64,000 nt of DNA from Kribbella pittospori (GTDB lineage: Bacteria; Actinomycetota; Actinomycetes; Propionibacteriales; Kribbellaceae), in NCBI RefSeq assembly GCF_004331465.1, contig NZ_SJKB01000012.1, forward strand, positions 186,001 to 250,000. Direction: 5' to 3'. How positions within the stretch are numbered: the stretch's first letter is position 1; each line of letters opens with the position of its first letter. Shown here one piece after another: positions 40,539 through 48,355 of this stretch. A model generated the notes under the pieces. The model searched no databases and was not told the DNA's origin. It saw nothing but the letters and a program-made list of their open reading frames with translations. A program made the position numbers and the translations under genes.

Positions 40539-41051
40539 ATGCGACCACCGCTTGTTCTCACCGGGGGGCCGGCTGTTGGGAAGAGTTCGACGGCGCGGCT
40601 GCTGGCTCGGTTGCGTCCGCGAGTGGCTGTCATTGACGTTGACGACGTACGCCACATGGTTGTCAGTGGCCACGCGGCCCCTTGGGAAGGGGATGAAGGA
40701 CGACTACAGCAGCGGCTGGGAGTGGAGAACGCCTGCGGCCTGGCTCGCAACTTTGTTGCGCAGGGCATCGAGACGGTGATGGCGGATGTGATCACTCCGG
40801 AGACGATGTCGCTGTACCGGCGGTGGCTGCCGAACGCCGTTGTCATCCGCCTGCAGGTGACGATGGATGAAGCACGGCGACGAGCGATGAGCCGCACGCA
40901 GTACCTCACGGATGAGGAGTTCGAGAGGCTTCACCTGGAGGACGCGCGGCATCCTCCGCCCGCGGATCATCATGTTGATGTCACCGGGCACGACATCGAC
41001 GACCAGGTTGCGGCGATCGCGGCGCTCTGGAGTCAAGTCTCAAGCCGCTAG
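40539..41051 (+). CDS. Small P-loop kinase
   Basis: A 170-residue kinase-like protein. Walker A is PLVLTGGPAVGKSSTARLLA (residues 4-23), followed by VAVIDVDDVRHMV and a lid-like Arg cluster (MDEARRRAMSRTQYL). It resembles shikimate/gluconate-kinase-type enzymes of unknown substrate. It is divergent from the kinase at 39743-40495 and convergent with the one at 41063-41596, separated by 11 bp. The three share size and fold and may be related by duplication. Confidence 0.8.
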   Translation: MRPPLVLTGGPAVGKSSTARLLARLRPRVAVIDVDDVRHMVVSGHAAPWEGDEGRLQQRLGVENACGLARNFVAQGIETVMADVITPETMSLYRRWLPNAVVIRLQVTMDEARRRAMSRTQYLTDEEFERLHLEDARHPPPADHHVDVTGHDIDDQVAAIAALWSQVSSR

Positions 41052-41062
41052 GGAGGCACCCG

Positions 41063-41596
41063 TCAACAGGTGTCCAGTAGGCCGAAGTGGCGCAGGGTGC
41101 GCTCAGCGACCTCGTGCGGCTCGAGCGTGCTGGTATTGATGACCAACTCGTCCAGATCCGCGGCCTCGAGGCGGGCGGCGATCTCGTCGCACCGCTCGAG
41201 GTGCCACTCCAGCGCCGATCGCTGGCTCGCGCTGTAGCGGCCGCGCAGTCGTTTCCTGATGATGCCGGGATCGGCGGTGAGACGAACCATGCGAATGCGG
41301 CGCTCGACTGCGGCTGCGTACCGCTCTCGATCAGCTGCGGTTGAGATCACCCCGCACATGACCAGCTGGCGTGGCCCTGCGGATTGATAGCACTTCCAGA
41401 CTGCGGCGATGTTGTGAGCCTCGATCAAAGCGTTGTCCGGATCGGCGGGCGGCCAGGAGCGGTGGAACCAGTCAACGTCCATCAGGCTGAAGGGCGTACC
41501 TGCTGTCGCGAGCAGATCCCCGACATGCTCGAGGGCGGATGATTTGCCGGCTCCGAATCCACCGTTCAGAAAGATTGCGTAGTCGGACTGTGTCAC
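41063..41596 (-). CDS. Small P-loop kinase
   Basis: A 177-residue protein with Walker A FLNGGFGAGKSSALEHV (residues 9-25), an acidic catalytic site SLMDVDWFHRSWPP and a basic lid (IIRKRLRGRYSASQRSALEW). It is similar in layout to the kinase at 40539. The GTG at 41596 overlaps the stop of the VOC gene upstream by 4 bp, so it is translationally coupled to it. The substrate is unknown. Confidence 0.8.
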   Translation of the reverse strand: MTQSDYAIFLNGGFGAGKSSALEHVGDLLATAGTPFSLMDVDWFHRSWPPADPDNALIEAHNIAAVWKCYQSAGPRQLVMCGVISTAADRERYAAAVERRIRMVRLTADPGIIRKRLRGRYSASQRSALEWHLERCDEIAARLEAADLDELVINTSTLEPHEVAERTLRHFGLLDTC

Positions 41597-41967
41597 TCCG
41601 ACTCGCCTTCCAGGGCCAGGCGGTAGCCGCTGGGGGTTTGGAGGAGGAGGCGGCGGTATTTCCAGGTGGGGGTGGGTTGGTTGACTTCCAGTTCGTACTG
41701 GAGGCCGGCGGCTTTGCAGCGGTCGGCGACGGCGTCGATGTCGGAGACGGCGATCTGCCAGGTGAGGACGCTGGGTGGGTCGTTGTCGCCGGTCGCCTGC
41801 TGGATGCCGAAGTGGATCGTGTCGGTGCCGAAGGCGATGAAGTCCGGGTACTCCTCGCCCTCGTAGATGACCGGCAGTCCGAGCTTCTCGTAGAACTCCC
41901 GTTCGGCGGCGAGGTCGGAGACGTTCAGTACGGGCGCCAGTCGGGTGAACAGCGGGTCGGCGGACAT
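41593..41967 (-). CDS. VOC-superfamily (glyoxalase/bleomycin-resistance-like) protein
   Basis: A 124-residue single-domain VOC protein: FTRLAPVLNVSDLAAEREFY at the start, IAFGTDTIHFGIQQATG in the middle and LLQTPSGYRLALEGESE at the end. Members are metal-dependent lyases, dioxygenases or drug-binding proteins; His and Glu ligands are plausible but the activity is unknown. It sits between the GNAT-methyltransferase gene (4 bp upstream) and the small kinase, which overlaps it, so the three form one minus-strand operon. Confidence 0.88.
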   Translation of the reverse strand: MSADPLFTRLAPVLNVSDLAAEREFYEKLGLPVIYEGEEYPDFIAFGTDTIHFGIQQATGDNDPPSVLTWQIAVSDIDAVADRCKAAGLQYELEVNQPTPTWKYRRLLLQTPSGYRLALEGESE

Positions 41968-41971
41968 GGGC

Positions 41972-43171
41972 TCAGTCTCCAGTCCCGAGGCGGTACACGG
42001 ACACGTGGCTGGGCGAGTCGGCCGTGAACGCGGAGCCGGACCAGTCGGCGTGGCGGGACTCGAGGGTGAAGCCGGCGAGTTGGGCCATGAGGTCGAGCTC
42101 GGCAGGCCAGATGTAGCGGTGTGGGGTGCGGAAGAGCTCGGCCTGGGTGCTGCCCTCGGTGAAGTGGAAGTGGTGCGAGACGACGTGCTGCTTCAGTACG
42201 TCGTACGTGTCGAGGAGGATGTAGCGGGACTCGGCCACGCCGACGGTGGCGGGCGTTCCGGGTGGGAGACGGCGCAGTTCAGGGACCCAGAGTTCGATCA
42301 CGAAGCGGCCGCTGGCGCTGAGGTGGCGCGCGGCGTTGCGGAAGCAGGCGACCTGCTCCTCCTGCGAGAGCAGGTTCGAGATCGTGTTGAAGACCAAGTA
42401 GACAAGGCTGAACTCACCCGGCACCCGTACGGCGGACATGTCGCCGGCGACGACCGGGATCGCGTCCTCATCGACCTTGGTGCGCAGCTGCTCGATCATT
42501 GCCGTCGACAACTCGATCCCGCTCACCGGTACGCCGCGCTCCGCCAGCGGAATGGCGACCCGGCCGGTGCCGATGGCAAACTCCAGCGCCCGCCCGTCAC
42601 CCGCGAGCTCGGCCAACCGATCCGCCGTCGGCCCCAGCACCGAGTCAGCGAACATCCCCGTCCCAGGAGTGTCGTACCGCTGTGCCGTATCCGTGTCCCA
42701 CAGCTGGTTCTGATGCGAGGCCTTCGACCACTGCATCACGTCCTCCTCACCGTCCTCCCCGACCTTCGTGAACCCGAGCCGGTCGTACAGCCGGCGCGCG
42801 TCCGGGTTGTTCCGCTCGACACGCAGCTCCAGCGGTACGCCGCGGGCCGACGCCTCGGACTTCAGTTCCGCGATGATCGACGTACCGATGCCGTGGTTCT
42901 GCACCGACGGATGGAGCTGGATCCCGTTCAACTCGACGGCTTCGGGCGTACGGCTGACCCGCAGCCGGCCCGCGGAACGCCCATCGACCTCGACCACGCA
43001 CAAAGCCGACGGCCCCTCGGCCAGCTCGGCGGACCATCCGACGAACCCCGCCCGCCACGCAGCCTCGTCGAAATCCGCCGGAAACCGCCCCTGCGCCCGA
43101 GTCGCCTCGAGCACCACGTCGGTCAGGAACTCAAAATCTGCCGGCGTGGCCGGCCGGATCCGATAGGCCAT
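41972..43171 (-). CDS. GNAT acetyltransferase fused to SAM-dependent methyltransferase
   Basis: A 399-residue two-enzyme fusion. Residues ~1-155 are a GNAT domain (MAYRIRPATPADFEFLTDVV; acetyl-CoA loop GIQLHPSVQNHGIGTSIIAE; ending RRLYDRLGFTKVGEDG). Residues ~165-399 are a class I methyltransferase with motif I ALEFAIGTGRVAIPLAERG, then VSGIELSTAMIEQL and FSLVYLVFNTISNL. The ATG at 43171 is preferred over an in-frame start at 43219 because the GNAT domain begins there. It leads the operon with the VOC protein and kinase, suggesting modification of a common small molecule, by inference only. Confidence 0.88.
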   Translation of the reverse strand: MAYRIRPATPADFEFLTDVVLEATRAQGRFPADFDEAAWRAGFVGWSAELAEGPSALCVVEVDGRSAGRLRVSRTPEAVELNGIQLHPSVQNHGIGTSIIAELKSEASARGVPLELRVERNNPDARRLYDRLGFTKVGEDGEEDVMQWSKASHQNQLWDTDTAQRYDTPGTGMFADSVLGPTADRLAELAGDGRALEFAIGTGRVAIPLAERGVPVSGIELSTAMIEQLRTKVDEDAIPVVAGDMSAVRVPGEFSLVYLVFNTISNLLSQEEQVACFRNAARHLSASGRFVIELWVPELRRLPPGTPATVGVAESRYILLDTYDVLKQHVVSHHFHFTEGSTQAELFRTPHRYIWPAELDLMAQLAGFTLESRHADWSGSAFTADSPSHVSVYRLGTGD

Positions 43172-43284
43172 GGCAACCCAACCTAGGCCCGGCACCGCGG
43201 ATCGGCCACCCGATTTCATCCGAGTCTGATAGACGTCTGTGAGAAGGGTTGATCGGGCGGGGTGCGGCGAGCATCAATGGAGGT

Positions 43285-44034
43285 GTGGAGAGTTACCGCA
43301 ATCCCGTGCTGGCGGCCTCGCTGCTCGCACCGCCTGCAGTCTGCGCACTGCTGACGCCGTTCCGCGACAGCTTCGACAACGCCAACGCCGCACTGCTGCT
43401 GGCTGTGGTGATCGTGGCAGTCGCCGCCTTCGGGATCCGGCGGGCCGGCGTACTCGCCGCGGTGTCGAGCGCAGTGTGGTTCGACTTCTTCCTGACCGTG
43501 CCTTACAACACGTTCACCATCGACAGCCGCGACGACGTCGAGACCACGATCCTGCTGGTTCTGATCGGTGTCGTCGTGAGCGAGATCGCGATCTGGGGCC
43601 GTCGGCAACAAGCCCGGGCGTCGCGCCACCGCGGCTATCTCGATGGTGTGATCACGACCTCCCAGGCCGTTGCGACTGGTGGGTCAGCCGATGATTTGAT
43701 CGACCACGTGCGGGCGGAACTGACCGCCGTACTGGGGATCGACGGGACGAAGTTCGTTGCCGGGGACAAGCAGACGTCAGCGCCGCAGTTGAATGCGGAT
43801 GGGACTGTGACGCGCGGCGGGCATGTGCTCAAGGTCGAGCGTGACGGTCTGCCGACGAACTCCGAGATCGAGCTTTCCGTCCACCACGCCGGCGCGACCC
43901 GCGGCCGCTTCCTCCTCACCGCCGCTGCCCGGATCGCCCGCCCCGATCTCGAGCAGCGCCTCGTCGCGGTGGCCCTGGCCGACCAGGTCGGCGCCGCCCT
44001 CTCCACCCAGGAACCCCTCCACCCGCACCTCTGA
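43285..44034 (+). CDS. KdpD-like membrane/GAF protein without kinase domain
   Basis: About 249 residues. The N-terminal DUF4118 region has four membrane segments (AASLLAPPAVCALLTPF, ALLLAVVIVAVAAFGI, AGVLAAVSSAVWFDFFLT, TILLVLIGVVVSEIAIWG), including the PYNTFTI loop of KdpD sensors. The soluble part that follows (VRAELTAVLGIDGTKFV onward) resembles a GAF domain. No histidine-kinase domain is present, so it is a stand-alone sensor-like protein. The start is unsure: the GTG at 43285 has GGAGG almost touching it, and a TTG at 43249 would add 12 residues. A perfect hairpin follows. Confidence 0.75.
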   Translation: MESYRNPVLAASLLAPPAVCALLTPFRDSFDNANAALLLAVVIVAVAAFGIRRAGVLAAVSSAVWFDFFLTVPYNTFTIDSRDDVETTILLVLIGVVVSEIAIWGRRQQARASRHRGYLDGVITTSQAVATGGSADDLIDHVRAELTAVLGIDGTKFVAGDKQTSAPQLNADGTVTRGGHVLKVERDGLPTNSEIELSVHHAGATRGRFLLTAAARIARPDLEQRLVAVALADQVGAALSTQEPLHPHL

Positions 44035-44076
44035 CCGGCCTGCGGGAGCACCACGTCCCGGGTGGCCGCCCGGCAA

Positions 44077-44108
44077 GGCGTCGTACCTGCCCATACAGGT
44101 ACGACGCC
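44077..44108. terminator. Perfect 13 bp hairpin terminator
   Basis: GGCGTCGTACCTG (44077-44089) pairs perfectly with CAGGTACGACGCC (44096-44108) around the loop CCCATA, 43 bp after the KdpD-like gene. No T-run follows. It probably ends that transcript. Confidence 0.65.
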
Positions 44109-44157
44109 GAGCCGCGTCTACCTGGCGCCGCGGCGAGTCGTACGTCATCATGCGCTG

Positions 44158-44492
44158 GTGGATGAACAGCAATTCGCCGACCGGGTCGGCGAACTGGCGG
44201 CCCGGACGGGCCACTCGGCACCCCCGATCACGTGGGTCGAAGGCACAGACAAGAGGATTGCATCTGGATGGCGCCGCCGGGTCCGGTCGGCCCGATGGCT
44301 TTGTGCACCATCACGCTGAGCGAGGTGCTCGGACGGGAACAGGTGCGTGAGGCGTTGCAGTGGTACGACGACCAGCCGTACCGGCCGGATCTGTGGTGGA
44401 AGCGACGTAACCTGCGGTGGCTTCTCAGCGGCGCGCCGGCGACTCCGGCGGACCGCTTGAGGTGGATTTCGCGCAATCCCATCCGTGCCTGA
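44158..44492 (+). pseudogene. Frameshifted small gene, family unrecognised
   Basis: From GTG 44158 one frame reads VDEQQFADRVGELAARTGHS and APPITWVEGTD. Near 44245-44262 the sense continues in another frame as EDCIWMAPPGPVGPMALCTI, then REQVREALQWYDDQPYRPD and ends NPIRA at 44492. Read as one, it would be ~111 residues with normal amphipathic helices on both sides. The break equals one missing base. I recognise no family. Neither half has its own ribosome site downstream of the break. Confidence 0.5.
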
Positions 44493-44626
44493 TTGAGTTG
44501 TGCAACCGTTTGCCGGGTGGGGGTTTCGGTTGGGGAACAGACGAGTGATTCTCAGATGTTGTTAAGGGTGGGACCGTAGTATCTCGCTACGGCCCCGGAT
44601 GTGGGTCACCAGGAGGATTGACAGAC

Positions 44627-45466
44627 ATGCAGAGCAGTAACCCGGTCCTGAACCGGTCGAGTGCGTTCGCGCCTGGCCAAGGCCAGGCCTATCCCGGGGC
44701 AGCTCCGTACGGTCAGCCGGGTCCCTACCAGCAGCCGGGCCAGTACGGCGGCCCGGGTATGCCGCCCCAGCAGTACCAAGGCGCGCCGGCCGACAGCCGC
44801 CCCATGACCATGGACGACGTGATCGTCCGGACCGCGGCGACGCTGGGCGTCGTCACGGTCGTCGCCGCGATCGCCTGGAAGACCATCCCGACCAGCGTGG
44901 TCACCCCGGCGTTCCTGGCCGGTGCCCTGGTCGCGTTCGCGCTGGCGATGGTGCTGTCCTTCTCGCGCCGGGTCAACCCGGTGCTGGTGATGCTGTACGC
45001 CGCCGCCGAGGGCGTGTTCCTCGGGATCGGCAGCAAGTTCATCGCGAACTGGGTCGGTGACTCCGGCATCATCGTGCAGGCGGTGCTGGCCACGCTCGTG
45101 ACCGCCGGGCTGACGCTCGCGACGTACAAGTACTTCGCGATCAAGGTCACGCCGCGGTTCACCAAGATGGTGATCATCGCGACGATGGGCTTCGCCGGTG
45201 TGCTCGTCCTGAACCTGATCGCGAGCCTGTTCGGCTTCAACTCCGGAATCAGCGGCTTCGGCCCGATGGGTCTGCTGTTCGCCGCGCTCGGCGCCGGGCT
45301 GGCGGTCTTCAACCTGATCCTCGACTTCGACATGATCGAGCAGGGTGTCCGCCACGGCGCCCCGCAGAGCGAGGCCTGGCGGGCCGCGTTCGGCCTGACC
45401 GTCACGCTGGTCTGGCTGTACTGGAACCTGCTGCGCATCCTCGCGATCCTGCGCGGCGGCGACTGA
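44627..45466 (+). CDS. Bax inhibitor-1/YccA-like membrane protein
   Basis: A 279-residue membrane protein. A Pro/Gln/Gly-rich disordered cytoplasmic start (~1-58: YQQPGQYGGPGMPPQQYQGA) precedes seven membrane segments (for example VIVRTAATLGVVTVVAAIAW, PVLVMLYAAAEGVFLGIGSK, MVIIATMGFAGVLVLNLIAS) ending in LYWNLLRILAILRGG. LDFDMIEQGVRHGAPQ between the last helices carries the acidic residues linked to ion conduction in BI-1 homologues. The ATG at 44627 has AGGAGGA 9 bases upstream. A T-rich terminator follows at once. Confidence 0.92.
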   Translation: MQSSNPVLNRSSAFAPGQGQAYPGAAPYGQPGPYQQPGQYGGPGMPPQQYQGAPADSRPMTMDDVIVRTAATLGVVTVVAAIAWKTIPTSVVTPAFLAGALVAFALAMVLSFSRRVNPVLVMLYAAAEGVFLGIGSKFIANWVGDSGIIVQAVLATLVTAGLTLATYKYFAIKVTPRFTKMVIIATMGFAGVLVLNLIASLFGFNSGISGFGPMGLLFAALGAGLAVFNLILDFDMIEQGVRHGAPQSEAWRAAFGLTVTLVWLYWNLLRILAILRGGD

Positions 45467-45486
45467 CCTTACGCTCATCACGACAT

Positions 45487-45524
45487 CCGAAGGGCCGGCC
45501 CAGGTGGACCGGCCCTTCGGCTTT
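45487..45524. terminator. Intrinsic terminator
   Basis: CCGAAGGGCCGG (45487-45498) pairs perfectly with CCGGCCCTTCGG (45509-45520) around a 10-base loop and is followed by CTTTTG. This is a classic rho-independent terminator for the Bax-inhibitor gene. Confidence 0.88.
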
Positions 45525-45581
45525 TGCAGTACTTCGGGATTCCGGATGGGGATCGTCCGGATGTTGCTCTAGCCTCAGGCC

Positions 45582-46802
45582 ATGACCGAGGAACGCGTGA
45601 CCGCCGCCGAGCTCGAGCAAGCCGACTGGCGAGTGGTTGATGGTGGGGCGAGTGCTTGGTACGACGCGCCGACGCACAGCGCGGGAGCGGCGCTGGTCGA
45701 CCGGATCGCCGCTCTGACGGGCGATGGCGCTCTGCCGGATGTGGACCTGCGAGTCAATGGTGTGCGGGTGCGACTCCGCGGACCCGCTGAGGCTGATGTG
45801 GCGCTGGCCGGTGGGGTCTCGGCGGCGGCTCGGGAGTTGGGTCTGGTGGCGGATCCGGCGGCGTTGCAGGTCATGCGGCTGGTGATCGATGCTGCGGACA
45901 TACCTTCGGTGAAGGCTTTCTGGCAGACCACGCTGGCTTATGAGCCGGTCGGTGCGGACGGTCTCCGGGATCCGTTGCGGCGTGATCCAGCCCTGTCGTT
46001 CCGCGGGCTGGATGAGCCGCAGCCGCTGCGCAACCGGATCCACGTCGACGTCGGCCGGGAGCCTGCGGCGGTGGACGCGGTCAAGGTCGCAGTCGGTCAG
46101 GAGTCGTTCGGCGCGTACGAGTTGACGCTCGCCGACGCCGAGGGCAACGAGGCCGACGTGGTTCCCGGTGGTGAGCTCTCGGAGGAGACCACCGACTGGC
46201 TGACGATCTTCGGCGCGATGACGTTCTACCCGACCACGTCGGCCGAGCAGGCCGTCAGCCTGGTCGCGGCGGTCGCCCGGTTGGCGGACGACAGTGGTGT
46301 GCCGGTCCTGATCGACGTACGTCCGGACGGCGTCACGATCGACAGCGGAAAGGACCTGTGGGAGGACGACGAGGGCGCACCTCGGCCCGCGTTCGTCGAC
46401 CTGGCCGCTGGGATCCAGAAGGCGGCCGGTGAGTTGGGACTCTCCGCCGATCCCACGCGCCTGCGCTTCGTCCAACTCGGCTTCGACGCGCTCGACGTAC
46501 CAGCAGTCCGCGCGTTCTGGACAGCCCTGCTCGGCTACGAGCACGACCCGCGTCAGTTCCTGTCCGACATCTACGATCCGCGCCGGATCAACCCGGTCCT
46601 GTTCTTCCAGCAACTAGACCCAGCCGACAAGCCCCGCCACCACCACCGCAACCGCCTCCACCTAGAACTAGCCGTCCCCCACGACCAGGCCCGGTCCCGC
46701 ATCGATGCGGCGCTAGCAGCCGGCGGCCGAGTCGCGCCCGAGAACCCACACCTGCTCACCGACCCGGAAGGCAACGAGGTCGCCGTGCTCACCGACCTGT
46801 GA
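45582..46802 (+). CDS. Two-repeat protein: pterin-dehydratase-like plus VOC domain, duplicated
   Basis: A 406-residue protein built as two similar halves. Each half has a stretch like pterin-4a-carbinolamine dehydratase (AALVDRIAALTGDGALPDVD and SLVAAVARLADDSGVPVLID, each leading to a strand DLRVNGVRVRLRG or DVRPDGVTIDSG) followed by a VOC/glyoxalase-like domain (MRLVIDAADIPSVKAFWQTT and VQLGFDALDVPAVRAFWTAL; closing DAEGNEADVV and DPEGNEVAVL). RNRIHVDVG and RNRLHLELA repeat at the same place. It is cytosolic; the substrate is unknown. The ATG is at 45582. Confidence 0.82.
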   Translation: MTEERVTAAELEQADWRVVDGGASAWYDAPTHSAGAALVDRIAALTGDGALPDVDLRVNGVRVRLRGPAEADVALAGGVSAAARELGLVADPAALQVMRLVIDAADIPSVKAFWQTTLAYEPVGADGLRDPLRRDPALSFRGLDEPQPLRNRIHVDVGREPAAVDAVKVAVGQESFGAYELTLADAEGNEADVVPGGELSEETTDWLTIFGAMTFYPTTSAEQAVSLVAAVARLADDSGVPVLIDVRPDGVTIDSGKDLWEDDEGAPRPAFVDLAAGIQKAAGELGLSADPTRLRFVQLGFDALDVPAVRAFWTALLGYEHDPRQFLSDIYDPRRINPVLFFQQLDPADKPRHHHRNRLHLELAVPHDQARSRIDAALAAGGRVAPENPHLLTDPEGNEVAVLTDL

Positions 46803-46819
46803 CACCCCCGGAAACGGCG

Positions 46820-46855
46820 AAGACCCGCCCTTCCACCTGAAAGGGCAGGTCTTTT
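46820..46855. terminator. Intrinsic terminator between convergent genes
   Basis: AAGACCCGCCCTT (46820-46832) pairs with AAGGGCAGGTCTT (46841-46853) with a single mismatch and is followed by TTG after a run of four T. It serves the VOC-repeat gene and, in reverse with its A-run, the convergent DUF4287-like gene. Confidence 0.82.
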
Positions 46856-46873
46856 GAGGTTCTCCTTCGGGGG

Positions 46874-47104
46874 TCAGCTCATTCGCCGGTGCGCCCGGAC
46901 CAGGTCGTACTCGTGAACGATGGCGGTTGCGTGCCCATGCGCGAGGGCGTACTCGCTGGAGAGCCATCTCACTCGGTCATCGAAGCGCAGGAACGACGGT
47001 CCGTCGTTCATCAGCTGGAACCACTCGGTCATCTCACGTCCGGTGCATCTGGGCACCCTCTCCACCAGACGCTGATGCGTCTCCTCGGAGTGGCTCAAGC
47101 CCAT
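46874..47104 (-). CDS. DUF4287-like small protein
   Basis: A 76-residue protein: SHSEETHQRLVERVPRCTGR, then EMTEWFQLMNDGPSFLRFDD, RVRWLSSEYALAHGHATAIV and HEYDLVRAHRR. The pattern (helical start with a Lys/Arg-Thr-Gly turn, then L..eh.lghghA.aiv) matches DUF4287, a small helical domain of unknown role often found alone in actinobacteria. The ATG at 47104 has GGGAGGCGAAG directly upstream. Confidence 0.8.
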   Translation of the reverse strand: MGLSHSEETHQRLVERVPRCTGREMTEWFQLMNDGPSFLRFDDRVRWLSSEYALAHGHATAIVHEYDLVRAHRRMS

Positions 47105-47234
47105 CTTCGCCTCCCGTCATCGGGGTACCGCGTAGTTATCGACTGTGCACCACGAGGACACCCGCAGGCAAGACTTCCGCTATGAATGTCCCCGCTCAGC
47201 GGACGCACGAAATCGTCCCAACCCGCTGCCGCCG

Positions 47235-48263
47235 TTAGCTTCCGACCGGTACGGCGTCGGTCGTCTCGCTGGTGTCCTCGTCGACCCGGTCGACCTCGGC
47301 CTTCGGGTGGCGGCGGCGGTGGCGCAAGGAGGCCCATTTACCCCGCGGGCCACGCTCTCGTCCGGCGACTTCGGTCGCGGCGACTTCGGTGCCGGCCGTC
47401 CGGGCGGCCTGGACGGCGGCCTCCGCGATCGGCAGGATCGCCTCGCCCCGGAACGGCTCCGGATGCACGAACGACTCCGGCCCGACTCCCATCGCGGCGG
47501 CGACCGACGGCAGCAGCGCGGCGGACGCGGCGGCGTACCCGGTGGCCGAGGGGTGGAAGTTGTCCCGGCCCCACATCGACGGGTTGGTCCGGAACACCTC
47601 GCCGAGCAATGAGCCCAAAGACACAGTCCGGCCGCCTGCCTCGACCACTGCGATGGTCTGAGCGGCGGCCAGCCGGTGACTCCAGGACCGGGCGACCTGC
47701 CGCAGCGGCGGCATGATCGTCCGGACCACACCCAGGTCTGGGCAGGTGCCCACCACCACCTCACAGTTCGCGGCCCGCAACCTGCGGACCGCGGCGGTGA
47801 GCAGCCGAACGGAGGTGGAGGGCGGCATCTTCGCCTTCACGTCGTTCACGCCGATCAGGATGACCGCGATGTGCGGCCCGGCCTGCAGCGCGGCGTCCAC
47901 CTGCGCGGCGAGGTCGGTCGACTTCGCGCCGGTCTTCGCCACGTCGACCAGCCGCACCGGCCGATTGGCCAGGTCGGCGAGGCCGGAGGCAAGCAGCACC
48001 CCGGGAGTCTCGTCCGGCGACTCGGTGCCGTAGCCGGCGGCACTGGAGTCGCCGAGCATGGCGAACGTGATCGGTCTTCCTGGATACCGGCCGTACAGGC
48101 CGTCGCCCGGAGTGGGGTAATAACGCATCGGCCCGATCACGCGCTTCGCGTACTCGGCCTCAGCGGTCAGTACGCCGTACAACGTGGCACCGATGAGTCC
48201 GAGTCCCCCGCCCCCGAAGGCTGCGGCCTGGGCCAGTCGCTTCGCGGCCCGGGCTCTTGTCAT
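47235..48263 (-). CDS. SGNH/GDSL-type esterase with N-terminal membrane anchor
   Basis: A 342-residue lipase/esterase-like protein. A signal-anchor helix lies near the start (LAQAAAFGGGGLGLIGATLY). The SGNH blocks are FAMLGDSSAAGYG (Ser nucleophile), TGAKSTDLA (Gly block), VILIGVNDVKAK (Asn block) and GRDNFHPSATGYA (catalytic Asp-x-x-His). The C-terminal ~60 residues are charged and disordered. It probably acts on the outer face of the membrane on an ester or acetyl group. The ATG at 48263 is preferred over an in-frame start at 48401, which would overlap the cbs gene. It is divergent from cbs (92 bp). Confidence 0.9.
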   Translation of the reverse strand: MTRARAAKRLAQAAAFGGGGLGLIGATLYGVLTAEAEYAKRVIGPMRYYPTPGDGLYGRYPGRPITFAMLGDSSAAGYGTESPDETPGVLLASGLADLANRPVRLVDVAKTGAKSTDLAAQVDAALQAGPHIAVILIGVNDVKAKMPPSTSVRLLTAAVRRLRAANCEVVVGTCPDLGVVRTIMPPLRQVARSWSHRLAAAQTIAVVEAGGRTVSLGSLLGEVFRTNPSMWGRDNFHPSATGYAAASAALLPSVAAAMGVGPESFVHPEPFRGEAILPIAEAAVQAARTAGTEVAATEVAGRERGPRGKWASLRHRRRHPKAEVDRVDEDTSETTDAVPVGS

Positions 48264-48355
48264 GTCTCCAGGATTACACGCTGTGACAGACAAGCAAGTG
48301 AAATACGGCAAAGACGCGCCCAACTCTCCACCAGCAACAGCACTACAGTTAGGAC

